A stretch of 64,000 nt of DNA from Oliverpabstia intestinalis (GCF_009696065.1 NZ_VUMS01000008.1:1-64000), one strand, 5' to 3'. Counted from the stretch's first letter, positions 33,747 to 43,486 are shown. Notes: generated by a model not told the origin, from the sequence alone. Translations and numbers: made by a program.

Positions 33747-34268
33747 CTACTCCTGTATCTTTATATTTATATTCCCTTCCGGAAGATTATAGACTTGTGC
33801 AAGTTTTCTTTTTACCTGGTCAGGCTCACCTTCTCCGGGGGGATTCCCGTCCGCACGCCGGATCACACAACGGATCTCTTTCACATCCAGTTCCTCCCCG
33901 TTAAAAAAGTCCACCCTTACTTCAGTGCTCTCGTAAGACAGCTGCTCCAGCAGTGTTTTTATCTGTCTTTCCATCTCTTTCTGGCAGTTTTTCTGTACAT
34001 AATCCTTTCCTTCCTGTTCCAGGTATTTTTTCTCCATTGAAAAGTCCTCATATTCCTGCCGGATTCCTTCCGAAAGTGTCTCCCAGGAGAGTATCTGTTC
34101 CAGTTGTCCGACGGTCAATAACGGTTGGATCAATACCAATATCAGCAAAAGTCCCATAAAAAAGCGGATATATTTTCGTTCTTCTCCCTGTGGGATCACG
34201 TTCATCAGTACTGAAAGGAAAATAAAATAAAACGCCAGATTGCGCACCCAACGGGCAAGCCATTCCAA
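33747..34268 (-). CDS. spoIIIAF: Stage III sporulation protein AF
   Basis: The 173-residue protein has two N-terminal TM helices (LAFYFIFLSVLMNVIP and FFMGLLLILVLIQPLL) and a C-terminal ring-building-type domain ending VYNLPEGNINIKIQE. It is part of the SpoIIIA channel and lies between spoIIIAE and spoIIIAG at short spacing. The order and length match the family. Confidence 0.92.
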   Translation of the reverse strand: MEWLARWVRNLAFYFIFLSVLMNVIPQGEERKYIRFFMGLLLILVLIQPLLTVGQLEQILSWETLSEGIRQEYEDFSMEKKYLEQEGKDYVQKNCQKEMERQIKTLLEQLSYESTEVRVDFFNGEELDVKEIRCVIRRADGNPPGEGEPDQVKRKLAQVYNLPEGNINIKIQE

Positions 34269-34304
34269 TGTTCTTCCTCCCCCCGTCTTTTTGTAATTCC
34301 CTTT

Positions 34305-35468
34305 TTATTGCAGGGAACCTGCCAGAATCGCTATGGTCAGCAAAAACAGAATCTCCATGGTCAGCAGAAGCCTCACCAGCAGCCCAAGACTCTCTCCCAT
34401 CGTGTGGATGCACCCTACCATCCGCTTGTCCGTCACCGGCTGCACCACAGCAGCCAGAAGCTGATAGGCAAGTGCGCTGATTCCCATTCGGCAAAGAGGC
34501 GCTGCACCCGCCAGCAGAAGGATCACGATCGCCGCTGCACCAAGACCGTTTTTAATCAGCACTGCCGATCCGAGTACTACTTCCGTAACCCCGGAAAACA
34601 GGTTACCCACTCCGGGAATCGCTCCGGCTGTCCTGCCGATCACTGATCGCTTCAAGGTATCAACAGCCGGTGAGATCATACGCTGGATCAGCTGGATTCC
34701 CACGATCACGCCGATCATGGATTTCAATGCCCAGAGGATTCCGTTCTTTAAAAGTTCGGTCATTTTTGATAAGAATTCTTCTTTTGTAAGGAAATTGATC
34801 AGTTCCAGCACCAGATACATCCGGATCGCCGGAAGAAGAAAAAGTAACAGGATCTTCTCTGTGAGAAAAATCAGAATCAGAATCATCTGGTAAAATGCTG
34901 TCGCAGTTGCCACACCGCATGCCCCGGTCAGCGCAATATAATACGCCGGAAGCAGTGCTTTCATAAATACCGCCACACCCTCAAGCAGTCTTTCCATCTG
35001 ACCGGTCATCTCATCAAATGCCTGCAGAAGCAGTAAAAATAACAACAGATAGATCATATAAAAAGAAATATCTCCGATCTGATTGTTCTGAAAAACACCT
35101 GACAGATGACAGAACACTGCTGACAGAAGCACCAGCACCAGAATGTGCACACAGGTTTCTTTTTGGATTCCCATGGCATCCCACACGCCCCGTTGGATCA
35201 CTGCTTTCCATTGCTCGGCGGAAAATGCCTGTCCGCTTTTCAGGATGTCCCGGATCATCCCTCGCATACTCTGCTTTTCTTCCAGGAGCTGATCCACCGC
35301 CATCTCCACCTCTTTCAGATCCAGTTCTCCCAGTGCTTCTTCCTCTCGTGAAAAGTCCTGATTTTCTGCAGCATACACACAGGTCCGGGTACAAAAAAAG
35401 AGCAGGAACAGACTGAAGACTGCCATTTTCAGTATTTTCCCACTCTTTTTCCTATCCCAGAAACCCAT
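34305..35468 (-). CDS. spoIIIAE: Stage III sporulation protein AE
   Basis: The 387-residue multi-TM protein starts with a signal-like segment (MAVFSLFLLFFCTRTCVYA) followed by an acidic region and about seven TM helices. KRSVIGRTAGAIPGVGNLF lies in the conserved SpoIIIAE core, and the C-terminus ends LTIAILAGSLQ. It is an integral membrane component of the SpoIIIA-SpoIIQ channel. It overlaps the end of spoIIIAD by 17 bp, indicating coupled translation. Confidence 0.94.
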   Translation of the reverse strand: MGFWDRKKSGKILKMAVFSLFLLFFCTRTCVYAAENQDFSREEEALGELDLKEVEMAVDQLLEEKQSMRGMIRDILKSGQAFSAEQWKAVIQRGVWDAMGIQKETCVHILVLVLLSAVFCHLSGVFQNNQIGDISFYMIYLLLFLLLLQAFDEMTGQMERLLEGVAVFMKALLPAYYIALTGACGVATATAFYQMILILIFLTEKILLLFLLPAIRMYLVLELINFLTKEEFLSKMTELLKNGILWALKSMIGVIVGIQLIQRMISPAVDTLKRSVIGRTAGAIPGVGNLFSGVTEVVLGSAVLIKNGLGAAAIVILLLAGAAPLCRMGISALAYQLLAAVVQPVTDKRMVGCIHTMGESLGLLVRLLLTMEILFLLTIAILAGSLQ

Positions 35469-35838
35469 GGATCGTCTCCAGCAGTGCGGTAAGAATCGGC
35501 ATACTGATCGCCAGTACTGCCAGGCGTTCGTAGATCTCGATCTGTCCCGCTACTGCGGAATAGCCCGCATCCTTACAGATTCCTGCCGAGAACTGACCGA
35601 TATAGGTGATACCGATCATTTTCATAAGGATATTCATATATGTAGTATCTACAGGTACATATTGTTGTATTTTTTTCAGGGATTCATACAGATAACTGAA
35701 CTTTCCCACCGCAAATGCCAGAATAAAGAGTCCGGCCGCCATTGTCAGATAAACCGAGTATTCCGGCTTTGCTGTTTTCATAAAGATCGCAGCCAGTACA
35801 CAGGCGATACCCGCCGCACCGATCCGGATAATTTCCAT
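35452..35838 (-). CDS. spoIIIAD: Stage III sporulation protein AD
   Basis: The 128-residue protein has four hydrophobic segments. ISMPILTALLETIHGFLG closes the protein, and ITYIGQFSAGICKDAGYSAVAGQIE is the conserved SpoIIIAC/AD signature. It is a membrane component of the SpoIIIA complex. It follows spoIIIAC by 21 bp and overlaps spoIIIAE. Confidence 0.94.
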   Translation of the reverse strand: MEIIRIGAAGIACVLAAIFMKTAKPEYSVYLTMAAGLFILAFAVGKFSYLYESLKKIQQYVPVDTTYMNILMKMIGITYIGQFSAGICKDAGYSAVAGQIEIYERLAVLAISMPILTALLETIHGFLG

Positions 35839-35859
35839 ATCGCCATCCTCCCCGCCTGC

Positions 35860-36054
35860 CTACAGGGCAAATAATTTTTTTACGGTTTCAAAAAGATCAT
35901 AAATATAAGGGAGTACCCAAAACAATACCAGCACAAGCCCGGCAAGACTGGTTAAAAACGCCTGATCTTCCCGCCCGCTGTGTTTTAACACAAGGCTCAG
36001 GACGGATACCAGAATCCCCACTGCACCGATTTTAAATATAATCCCGACTTCCAC
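35860..36054 (-). CDS. spoIIIAC: Stage III sporulation protein AC
   Basis: The 64-residue protein with two TM helices (IIFKIGAVGILVSVLSLVL and FLTSLAGLVLVLFWVLPYI) has the usual SpoIIIAC size. The start is GTG 36054, following GGGAGG and giving MEVGIIFKIG as in homologues. The open frame reaches 36123 but that part overlaps spoIIIAB and has no homology. It sits between spoIIIAB and spoIIIAD. Confidence 0.93.
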   Translation of the reverse strand: MEVGIIFKIGAVGILVSVLSLVLKHSGREDQAFLTSLAGLVLVLFWVLPYIYDLFETVKKLFAL

Positions 36055-36068
36055 AACCGCCTCCCGTC

Positions 36069-36587
36069 TCAGATAAGGATCACCACCAGAAAGGCTCCCC
36101 CCAGGATCCCGAGGCTTTGCCACACTCTTTTCTGTTCCGGCAGCTGATGCCGCAGTTTTTCTTCCCGCATTGCAAGTTCTGTCCTTCCGCTCTCAAGAAG
36201 CTGTATCTGCATCTTTGCATCCAGATATCCAAGATGCCCGAGGGTCTGTAAAAACAGGTCCCAGTCTTCTTCCCGGAGACTGGTTTTTTCCCGCACCGTC
36301 TGCTCCTGCTCTTTCAGGATCCGTACAAAGGTTTCGCCGGTCTGCTCTTTCAGCCGTTTCGCAACAGATTGCAGATATTCCCGAAAGGGGGACGCCACTT
36401 TCTCGCTGATCCTGGAAAATGCTTCCGGCAGTGTATTTCTCGCATAGGAAATTTCACCGATCAGGCAGCTGATGATCAACTGTAATATCTGCAAGTCTTT
36501 GATCCGCTGCTGATACTGTCTGCTCCTCCAGTTTCCCATGCCCCAGCCGGCGAAAAATACCAGCAGAGCACCGCTGACCTTTAACAC
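36069..36587 (-). CDS. spoIIIAB: Stage III sporulation protein AB
   Basis: The 172-residue protein has an N-terminal TM (SGALLVFFAGWGMGNW), a helical cytosolic middle (IISCLIGEISYARNTLPEAF is the conserved SpoIIIAB segment) and a C-terminal TM (LGILGGAFLVVILI). It resembles type II/IV secretion platform proteins of the GspF kind. Its GTG start overlaps the last codons of spoIIIAA. Confidence 0.93.
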   Translation of the reverse strand: MLKVSGALLVFFAGWGMGNWRSRQYQQRIKDLQILQLIISCLIGEISYARNTLPEAFSRISEKVASPFREYLQSVAKRLKEQTGETFVRILKEQEQTVREKTSLREEDWDLFLQTLGHLGYLDAKMQIQLLESGRTELAMREEKLRHQLPEQKRVWQSLGILGGAFLVVILI

Positions 36588-37549
36588 ACAGATCTCTGCC
36601 TCTGGTACAGGCAGGTTCCCCGTTCATCATAGATTTCCCGGACTTTTCCAATCTTTCCTGCCGTTTCTTTTTGCAGGATGATATAGCGTTCAAAAACATG
36701 TTCTTTTATCAGTCGTTCCAGCAGCGGTTTTTTCTGGATCTCATCGATCGAACTTCCGTGAACCGTTGCCAGAAGTTTGCATCCGCTGTTTAGTGTCATC
36801 TCGATGGCACGGATATCTTCATAATTGCCGATCTCATCCACGGCGATCACCTGCGGAGCCATTGAGCGAAGCAGCATGACCATCCCTTCCGCCTTGCTGC
36901 AACAGTCCAGCACATCGGTACGGATTCCCACATCGTTTTGCGGAATTCCCTGATAACTGCCACCAATCTCTGACCGTTCATCCACCACGCCTACCGTATT
37001 GCCCGGGAAGGTCTCCCAGCCATCAGAAATCTGTCGTACCAGATCCCGCAGCAATGTTGTTTTCCCACAGCCCGGTGGGGAAATAATGAGTGTATGACAC
37101 AGTTTTCCATCTTCCGTCACATACGGAATCACCATATCCGCACAACCGGTAATCTGGTGTGCAAACCGGATATTGATGCAGGAAATCTGGGAAAGTCCTT
37201 TTACCTTCTGCTCTTCCATGATCGCTTTTCCAGCCACACCAACCCGATGCCCACCCTGTATCGTCAAAAATCCCTGTTTTAATTCCTCTTCATAAGCATA
37301 GAGGGAATATGTTCCTACCGTCTCCATGGTTCTTCGGATGTCTTCCTGTGATACGATACATGCCTGTTCCCTATGTCTCGTCAGAAATCCCTGCTCTGCC
37401 ACAAAATATTCCTGTCCGTCCTGCCATAAGATCAACGGTTTCCCTGCCCGAAGACGAATCTCCTGTAACCCCTGTGGATTCCAGTACGCCTGCTGTAAGA
37501 TTTTTCGGATACGCTCCGGAAACAGACGGATAACTTCCTCCCGTTTCAT
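36581..37549 (-). CDS. spoIIIAA: Stage III sporulation protein AA (secretion-type ATPase)
   Basis: The 322-residue cytosolic ATPase powers the SpoIIIA channel. Walker A ISPPGCGKTTLLRDL lies at about 160, the Asp-box VVDERSEIGGSYQGIPQNDVG follows, and Walker B is VIAVDEIGN. This is the PilT/VirB11-like sporulation ATPase. ATG 37549 lies 6-8 bases after GAGGTG; the earlier GTG at 37558 abuts the RBS. It is the first gene of the operon; a sigma-E promoter was not pinned down in the 48-bp gap before it. Confidence 0.95.
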   Translation of the reverse strand: MKREEVIRLFPERIRKILQQAYWNPQGLQEIRLRAGKPLILWQDGQEYFVAEQGFLTRHREQACIVSQEDIRRTMETVGTYSLYAYEEELKQGFLTIQGGHRVGVAGKAIMEEQKVKGLSQISCINIRFAHQITGCADMVIPYVTEDGKLCHTLIISPPGCGKTTLLRDLVRQISDGWETFPGNTVGVVDERSEIGGSYQGIPQNDVGIRTDVLDCCSKAEGMVMLLRSMAPQVIAVDEIGNYEDIRAIEMTLNSGCKLLATVHGSSIDEIQKKPLLERLIKEHVFERYIILQKETAGKIGKVREIYDERGTCLYQRQRSVC

Positions 37550-37597
37550 GTACATCACCTCTTACCTTTACTATATGTGGACAGACTGTAAATAGAA

Positions 37598-38170
37598 CTA
37601 TTTCCCCACGCAAATCATACCGGAATACTCATCCGGCATCGTCAACTGGTAAAAGATGCATTCCTCGTAAGAAATCTCGCACAACTCCCTGCGGATCCCA
37701 TCCCCGGTAAACTTCAGATAGCTTTCTTTTTTTGTCCAGATCTGAAACAGAAAATCCTTTTTTCCTTTCTCCGTACCCGCCTGCATAAAAGTTTTCCACT
37801 CATCCGGTGTACAGATTTTTCTGGCTGTCTGTTCCAATTTTATTTCTCTGTGATACTGGATATCAATCCCCACAGGGACATTTCCCAGCACACAGGCGAT
37901 CCATTCTCCCGAATGGCTGATATTGAAAAAAAGTTCCGGATGCAGACGCAGATATGGTTTTCCCGTCTCTGTTCGCATTACCGAATCGGTCTCTTTCTCC
38001 AGATCATACGCATATCTTGTTTTTATCATTTCTGCTAACAGACGATATCCCGACCGGGACTGTTCTTTCTTCTCTTCCGGTGTTTTTCCACTGACCTGTT
38101 TCATCCAGACTTCTGTCTGCTGATCCGGGGACTTCCAAAAAACATGTGCTTCATTTGCATTATTTTCCAT
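37598..38170 (-). CDS. Sfp-type 4'-phosphopantetheinyl transferase
   Basis: The 190-residue enzyme moves phosphopantetheine from CoA to the Ser of carrier proteins. The Mg-binding motif GIDIQYHRE and the catalytic WTKKESYLKFTG (W-x3-KES-x3-K) are present, with FFNISHSGEWIACVLG before them. ATG 38170 follows GGAGGGCAGAAA and overlaps the helicase stop by 11 bp. An Sfp-type rather than AcpS-type enzyme suggests peptide or polyketide synthase targets, but none is in this window; it may also serve AcpP. Confidence 0.9.
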   Translation of the reverse strand: MENNANEAHVFWKSPDQQTEVWMKQVSGKTPEEKKEQSRSGYRLLAEMIKTRYAYDLEKETDSVMRTETGKPYLRLHPELFFNISHSGEWIACVLGNVPVGIDIQYHREIKLEQTARKICTPDEWKTFMQAGTEKGKKDFLFQIWTKKESYLKFTGDGIRRELCEISYEECIFYQLTMPDEYSGMICVGK

Positions 38171-40022
38171 TTTTCTGCCCTCCGTTGCCACGCTTCGGTG
38201 CTTCTTCCAGTTCCACCAGAAAACGGGAAGGTTCCATCTTCTTTCCGAACCTCTCCTCCACTGCATACAGATGCAGTTCTTTCTTTGCTCTTGTCATGCC
38301 GACATAGAACATTCTTCGTTCTTCTTCGATCTCCGGATCCAGAATCGCTTTCTGATATGGCATACAGCCCTCGTTGACATCCAGAATATACACCCTCTCA
38401 AATTCCAGTCCCTTGGCACTGTGCAGGGTCGATACAACGATTCCCTCCTGCCGGCGCACTTTCTCCGACTGTTCTTTGAGTTTTTCTTTGTACGCATCCA
38501 TGGAATCAAACCATTCCTGAAATGTTTTATACCCTTTTGCGCTCTCCTGGATCTCCCGCAGAAGATCATACAGTTCTTCCACTTTGATCTTCCTATACTG
38601 TGCATATTCTTTCAGGAACTGGTCATAGCCGATCCCATACCGGATATAATTAATAGCTGCAAACGGTGCCATATTTTTCATCATTTTCAGATCATGCTCG
38701 AACTTCTCGATCCGGTCACACATCCATTCTTTTCCCTCGTAAAACTGATACAGAATCTCAAATGGCACTTCTTTCTCATAAAATGCTTCCCTGGACAGAT
38801 ATCGGTTCGGACGGTTCATGACGGCAAGAAAATCCTTTCTCTCCCGACCGCCCATTGCCAGACGCATATAAGCAACCATATTTTTTGCCAGCCAGTGTTC
38901 GTACAGATTCGGCAGGACATCCCTCATGGTAAACGGAATGTTGTACTCCATCAGCCGTTCCACTGTCATTCTGCAATTATGATTGGTACGGAATAGAATC
39001 GCAATCTCTTTGTGCGGACACCCTTCCGCCAGATCCTTCTGAATCTGCTTTAACAACCAAGTCGTCTCCTCGCTCTCATTTTCAAATGTCCGTATCTCGA
39101 GCGGTTTTCCCTTATCATTTTCCGTAAACAACTGTTTTTCATATCTCGCATCATTCCAACGGATCACATTCTGGGATTTTTCTACTATTTCTCCGGTACA
39201 GCGATAATTCTGTTTCAGGATCACCTGCTTCAATTGTGGAAAATCCTTCGGAATCTGCAGCATGATCTCCGGTCTGGCTCCACGGAACCGATAGATCGAC
39301 TGGTCATCGTCACCTACCAGAAACAGATTATTCTCCGGAAGTGCCAGAAGCCGGACAATATCATATTGCAGCTGGTTGACATCCTGAAACTCATCAATCA
39401 GGATATACCGGAACTTTTTCTGCCATGCCTGCAAAATATCCGGATGTTTCTGAAATAATTGGTAGCAGTACACCAGCAGATCATCAAAGTCCAGCAATCG
39501 TTTCCCGTGCAGCCGTTTTTCGTATGTCTCATAGATTTTCCGAAACTGCTCATCCGGACAGCTTGCCGAATAATAGTGGCTCAACGGGATCCGACCGTTT
39601 TTTACCGTGCTGATCTCTCTTGCCAGCGATTCCAGCAGGTCATTTTCGTCTTCCATCTGCAGGGAAGAATTCTGTAAAATCTGTCGTAAAATCTGATATT
39701 TTATTTCTTCACCGGCGATATTTGCCGATGTGATACCGTACGCCTGCCGGAGAATACCGTAAAAGATTCCATGGAATGTACCAAAAGTCACCTGACTTTT
39801 TTCCACTCCGCACAGGTGTAAAAATCGCTCCCTCATCTGTCCTGCTGCCGCCTTGGTAAAGGTGACCACCAGGATAGATGAAGGAGCGACCTGATAATTC
39901 TGAATCAGTTTACGGGTACGGCGGATAATAACTTCCGTTTTGCCGGATCCCGGTCCGGCAAGTACAAGCATCGGACCATCTTTATGTTCCATTGCCTGCT
40001 GCTGTTCCCTGTTAAACTCCAT
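38160..40022 (-). CDS. UvrD/PcrA-like DNA helicase, superfamily 1
   Basis: The 620-residue helicase has motif I LVLAGPGSGKTEVI at about 18-31, motif Ia VVTFTKAAAGQM, motif II ILIDEFQDVNQLQ, motif III LFLVGDDDQSIYRFRGA, motif IV KQNYRCT, motif V STLHSAKGLEFERV and motif VI RRMFYVGMTRAKKEL. It is shorter than PcrA (about 740) and lacks its C-terminal tail, as in compact UvrD-like clostridial proteins. ATG 40022 follows GGAGGG; the upstream frame to 40100 is repeat sequence. It overlaps the Sfp gene. Confidence 0.93.
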   Translation of the reverse strand: MEFNREQQQAMEHKDGPMLVLAGPGSGKTEVIIRRTRKLIQNYQVAPSSILVVTFTKAAAGQMRERFLHLCGVEKSQVTFGTFHGIFYGILRQAYGITSANIAGEEIKYQILRQILQNSSLQMEDENDLLESLAREISTVKNGRIPLSHYYSASCPDEQFRKIYETYEKRLHGKRLLDFDDLLVYCYQLFQKHPDILQAWQKKFRYILIDEFQDVNQLQYDIVRLLALPENNLFLVGDDDQSIYRFRGARPEIMLQIPKDFPQLKQVILKQNYRCTGEIVEKSQNVIRWNDARYEKQLFTENDKGKPLEIRTFENESEETTWLLKQIQKDLAEGCPHKEIAILFRTNHNCRMTVERLMEYNIPFTMRDVLPNLYEHWLAKNMVAYMRLAMGGRERKDFLAVMNRPNRYLSREAFYEKEVPFEILYQFYEGKEWMCDRIEKFEHDLKMMKNMAPFAAINYIRYGIGYDQFLKEYAQYRKIKVEELYDLLREIQESAKGYKTFQEWFDSMDAYKEKLKEQSEKVRRQEGIVVSTLHSAKGLEFERVYILDVNEGCMPYQKAILDPEIEEERRMFYVGMTRAKKELHLYAVEERFGKKMEPSRFLVELEEAPKRGNGGQKNGK

Positions 40023-40039
40023 TCTTTCCCTCCATATGG

Positions 40040-40134
40040 GAATTATTCTGCTGCTTTCGTCAGCTTGTAACCGTGAGGGATTCTGGCAGAACCATGCCAA
40101 AACACCTCGCGGAATACTACCTGCTGCATAGTTA
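40040..40134 (-). repeat. Dispersed structured repeat, copy 2, after gltX
   Basis: On the minus strand the gltX stop TAA is part of TAACTATGCAGCAGG, followed by CCGCGAGGTGTTTTG, a hairpin TTTTGGCA/TGCCAGAA, AATCCC and TACAAGC. Compared with the copy at 1-128, the hairpin changes A to G on one side and T to C on the other, keeping the pair. It fills the gap between gltX and the helicase start. Confidence 0.6.
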
Positions 40135-41580
40135 GTTCAGTTTGTCAATGGCCGCCTGGATTCTTACAAGACTCTCTTCTTTTCCGAGTACTTCCAGAAT
40201 CTCTGTGGCGCCTGCCGGTGTCATCTGTTTTCCGGAAAGAGCGGTACGGATCGGCCACATCACATAACCAACTTTGTAACCATGCTCTTTTGCGTAAGCG
40301 GAAAGCATCTCAAACAGTGCATCGTTGCTGAAATCTTCCTGTGCCTCCAGTAACGGCTGTACTTCCCTGAGTACCTGCAGAGAAGTTTCTTCATTGGTTT
40401 TCATCTTTTTATGCACATACATGGATGTCTCATATTCCGGTACCTTTTCAAAGAAATCCACCTGATCTTTGATATCCGGAAATACTTCGATTCTTGTTTT
40501 TACCATAGCAGCGATCTTGTGGAAGTCCAGATCTCTTGTGATCACTTCTTTCAGATACGGCAGAGCCATCTCATAGAATTTGTCATCCTCCATCTTCTTC
40601 ATGTATTCGCCGTTCATCCAGCGAAGTTTTACCATGTCAAAAACTGCAGGAGATTTGCTGATTCTGTGGTAATCGAATTCTTTTACCAGTTCTTCCAGAG
40701 AGAAGATCTCATTGTCGGAAGACGGACTCCATCCAAGAAGTGCCACAAAGTTTACGATTGCTTCAGTCAGGAATCCCTGATCCAGCAGATCTTCATAAGA
40801 AGAATGGCCGCAGCGTTTGGACAGTTTCTGATGATCTTCGTTTGTGATCAGCGGGCAGTGGATGTATTTTGGGATCTCCCATCCAAATGCTTCATACAGA
40901 CGGTTGTACTTCGGTGCAGAGGACAGATATTCGTTTCCTCTTACTACATGAGTAATTCCCATCAGATGATCATCGATAACATTTGCAAAGTTGTAGGTCG
41001 GATATCCGTCAGATTTGATCAGAATCATATCATCCAATTCGTTATTTTCTACTGTAATATCTCCGTACAGCTCATCATGGAAAGTTGTGGTTCCTTCGGT
41101 CGGCATATTGATACGAATAACGTATGGTTTTCCTGCTGCCAGGTTTGCCTCGATTTCTTCTTTGGACAGATGCAGACAGTGTTTGTCGTATACGGTGATC
41201 TCTTTTCCTGCTACTTCTGTCTTCAAACTTTCCAGACGTTCTTTATCGCAGAAGCAATAGTAAGCGTCTCCCTGCTCGATCAGTTTTTTTGCATATTTCA
41301 GATACAGACCCTGTGCCTGTCTCTCACTCTGCACATAAGGGCCTACACCCCCATCTTTGTCCGGACCTTCATCATGTACCAGACCCGTCTTTGCCAGAGT
41401 ACGGTAGATGATATCAAGTGCACCTTCCATAAAACGTTCCTGGTCGGTATCCTCGATACGCAGCATGAACTTTCCGCCTTCATGTTTTGCGATCAGATAT
41501 GCATATAATGCCGTTCTTAAGTTTCCTACGTGCATTCTTCCGGTAGGGCTTGGTGCAAATCTTGTTTTTACTGTGCTCAT
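40132..41580 (-). CDS. gltX: Glutamyl-tRNA synthetase
   Basis: The 482-residue class I synthetase has [21 protein letters not shown] (HIGH-like) at 6-26 and KLSKRCGH (the KMSKS-like loop) at about 247. The anticodon-binding C-terminal domain has the usual length. It charges tRNA-Glu, and in such bacteria often tRNA-Gln for later amidation by GatCAB. ATG 41580 follows AGGAGCG. Its stop codon lies within a dispersed repeat. Confidence 0.96.
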   Translation of the reverse strand: MSTVKTRFAPSPTGRMHVGNLRTALYAYLIAKHEGGKFMLRIEDTDQERFMEGALDIIYRTLAKTGLVHDEGPDKDGGVGPYVQSERQAQGLYLKYAKKLIEQGDAYYCFCDKERLESLKTEVAGKEITVYDKHCLHLSKEEIEANLAAGKPYVIRINMPTEGTTTFHDELYGDITVENNELDDMILIKSDGYPTYNFANVIDDHLMGITHVVRGNEYLSSAPKYNRLYEAFGWEIPKYIHCPLITNEDHQKLSKRCGHSSYEDLLDQGFLTEAIVNFVALLGWSPSSDNEIFSLEELVKEFDYHRISKSPAVFDMVKLRWMNGEYMKKMEDDKFYEMALPYLKEVITRDLDFHKIAAMVKTRIEVFPDIKDQVDFFEKVPEYETSMYVHKKMKTNEETSLQVLREVQPLLEAQEDFSNDALFEMLSAYAKEHGYKVGYVMWPIRTALSGKQMTPAGATEILEVLGKEESLVRIQAAIDKLN

Positions 41581-41676
41581 AATATTTCGCTCCTGTTTTA
41601 TAATGTAAATGTCCCGGATTGCTGTGTGTTTTGCACACGCACGATCCTTATCCTATTCAAGGTAAAAGGTGTGGAA

Positions 41677-41910
41677 TTAATCCTCCACACCTTTGTTTTT
41701 TAAGTATTCAATTATGTCTCCGACGGTTTCCACATCTGACAATTCCTCTGCCGGAATCTCCAGTCCGTATTCTTCTTCCAGAGCCATAACCAGTTCAAAT
41801 AAATCCAGTGAATCTGCTCCCAGATCATCTTTAAATGAGGTGTCAAGACCAATTGTCTCACCATCACAGTTCAACTGCTCTGCAATAATCTCTCTCATTT
41901 TTTCAAGCAT
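41677..41910 (-). CDS. acpP: Acyl carrier protein
   Basis: The 77-residue acidic protein has the phosphopantetheine site DDLGADSLDLFELVMALEEEY with its Ser at about residue 35. It carries acyl chains in fatty acid synthesis. ATG 41910 lies seven bases after AAGGAG; the upstream ATG at 41928 would place the RBS inside the gene, so the shorter start is preferred. It stands alone between gltX and ftsW; homologues are often near fab genes, absent here. Confidence 0.95.
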   Translation of the reverse strand: MLEKMREIIAEQLNCDGETIGLDTSFKDDLGADSLDLFELVMALEEEYGLEIPAEELSDVETVGDIIEYLKNKGVED

Positions 41911-42029
41911 ATCTTTTATCTCCTTCATAAAGCATTTTCGACTTTACGCCTTTGTTTAACGAAAGTATATCTATTATAAAATCATTTGTCAACCCATTCA
42001 GGAAAATATGCAAAAAACTTTATTTCTCT

Positions 42030-42065
42030 GTTACTGTTCCCTCTATTCTCAGTAACACGCTTCGC
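42030..42065. repeat. GTAAC-type inverted repeat after ftsW
   Basis: GTTACTGTTCC and CAGTAACACGCTTCGC pair by their GTTACTG/CAGTAAC ends. The layout matches 11158-11194, where both GTTACTGTTC and GTAACAC-CTTCGC recur with a changed but still pairing middle. It lies between the ftsW stop and acpP. Confidence 0.5.
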
Positions 42066-42077
42066 AGTGCACAGAAT

Positions 42078-43268
42078 TTATGCTGTTTCTGCCTCCGTGA
42101 TGTCTTCTCCCGTCGTCTGGATCCTTCCCGACACACTCAGGGCAATTCCCATCTCTGCCATCAAAAACAGGATCGACGTACCTCCGTAACTGACAAATGG
42201 AAGCGTGATACCGGTTGTAGGCATCAGATTCAATACTACGCAAAGGTTCAGGATTACCTGCAATGCAATATGTACAAAGATTCCTGTCACAACCAGCGTT
42301 CCATAAAGGTCCGGCGCATTCTGCGCGATAAAAAACAGCCGGTATAACAGATACCCAAACATCAGCAGTAATAATGCCGCACCGAAAACTCCCAGTTCCT
42401 CACATACAATCGAAAAGATCATATCATTCTGCGCCTCAGGAATCGTTCCCAGCTTCTGCGCACTGTTGCCAAGTCCTTTTCCGAAAAAGCCGCCGCTTCC
42501 GATTGCATACAGTCCCTGCAGCACCTGGTAGCCGCCGGATGACATATTGGCCTCCGGATGCAGCCAGGATAAGATTCTTCGGATACGAAAGTTATCACTG
42601 GTAGTCATCGTCATACCCATGTAAGCAATGACACTTCCTGCCACCACGCTGGTACCGAGAGCCAGTACAACAAAAGGCTTTGTTTTCGGATGTGCAATAA
42701 AAATCATAACGACGGCGATTCCTCCGATAATCATACCGGTACTCAGATTATCCGTAAAAACAAAAGCCGCACCCGCCTGTATCATACCAAAGATCAGCAG
42801 CCAGATTACTGCCCTCAATTGCTTTACCTGTTTTCCCATCTTGATAACAAGTATAGGCATATAAATAATAATCGCTATCTTGGCTATCTCTGCCGGCTGA
42901 AACTGAATACCCAGCTTTAACCATCGTCTGGAACCATAGGCTTCCACTCCAAATGGAGTAAACCGCACCATCGCCATCAGTACAACTGATATCAGGTACA
43001 AAGTTCCTGCGAATGGAATCATCAGATGATAATCCCATTTTGAAATAAAGATGGCAACAGCGATCGCTCCCACACTGATCAGTGCCTGCCTGCGGAAATA
43101 ATACATATCATCTCCATGAAATTTCATCTGTGCTTCATACGCACTGGTACTGTATAACATAATCAGCCCGAAGCAGATCAGCAGAATTACAATCGCAAGA
43201 AGATTATAATCATAATATGCCCCCCGGTTGCTTTTCTTTTTTCTTCTTTTTTTCTCTTTTTGTTCCAT
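42078..43268 (-). CDS. ftsW: FtsW/RodA/SpoVE family lipid II polymerase
   Basis: The 396-residue SEDS-family glycosyltransferase has a basic N-terminal tail and about ten TM helices. It carries SRRWLKLGIQFQPAEIAK (the conserved GSRRWL and QPSE-like segments), FTDNLSTGMII, QGLYAIGSGGFFGKGLGNS and TGITLPFVSYGGTS. SEDS proteins polymerise peptidoglycan with a class B PBP. ftsW, rodA and spoVE are hard to separate from sequence; it stands alone, so the division role is inferred. Confidence 0.9.
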   Translation of the reverse strand: MEQKEKKRRKKKSNRGAYYDYNLLAIVILLICFGLIMLYSTSAYEAQMKFHGDDMYYFRRQALISVGAIAVAIFISKWDYHLMIPFAGTLYLISVVLMAMVRFTPFGVEAYGSRRWLKLGIQFQPAEIAKIAIIIYMPILVIKMGKQVKQLRAVIWLLIFGMIQAGAAFVFTDNLSTGMIIGGIAVVMIFIAHPKTKPFVVLALGTSVVAGSVIAYMGMTMTTSDNFRIRRILSWLHPEANMSSGGYQVLQGLYAIGSGGFFGKGLGNSAQKLGTIPEAQNDMIFSIVCEELGVFGAALLLLMFGYLLYRLFFIAQNAPDLYGTLVVTGIFVHIALQVILNLCVVLNLMPTTGITLPFVSYGGTSILFLMAEMGIALSVSGRIQTTGEDITEAETA

Positions 43269-43410
43269 GTAATACCCTCATTTCTTTCCATGCTCCCCTT
43301 GAGCGTGTCTGAAAATGATTTTCCTATATACCTCTTCCACGCTCCGGTATCCTGCCGGAGGTTTCAGCCGGATATCTTTGTTAAGTATATCACTATTAAA
43401 AAGAGAAAAA

Positions 43411-43459
43411 AACCCCCAGACATCTCTTTTTTTATGTTTCTGAGATGTCCGGAGGTTCT
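43411..43459 (-). terminator. Terminator of the amt-PII fusion gene
   Basis: AACCCCCAGACATCTC and GAGATGTCCGGAGGTT pair over about 15 positions, with a T-rich loop. On the minus strand the hairpin is followed by TTTTTTTCTC. It lies 28 bp past the stop. Confidence 0.85.
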
Positions 43460-43486
43460 GTTTTATCTAAGGAGAATGTTTACTTT

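Noticed and set aside
40411-41508. 365-codon plus-strand ORF opposite gltX
   Set aside because: It is antisense to a conserved synthetase with all motifs intact, and rich in F, H, C and Q as expected for a complement shadow.
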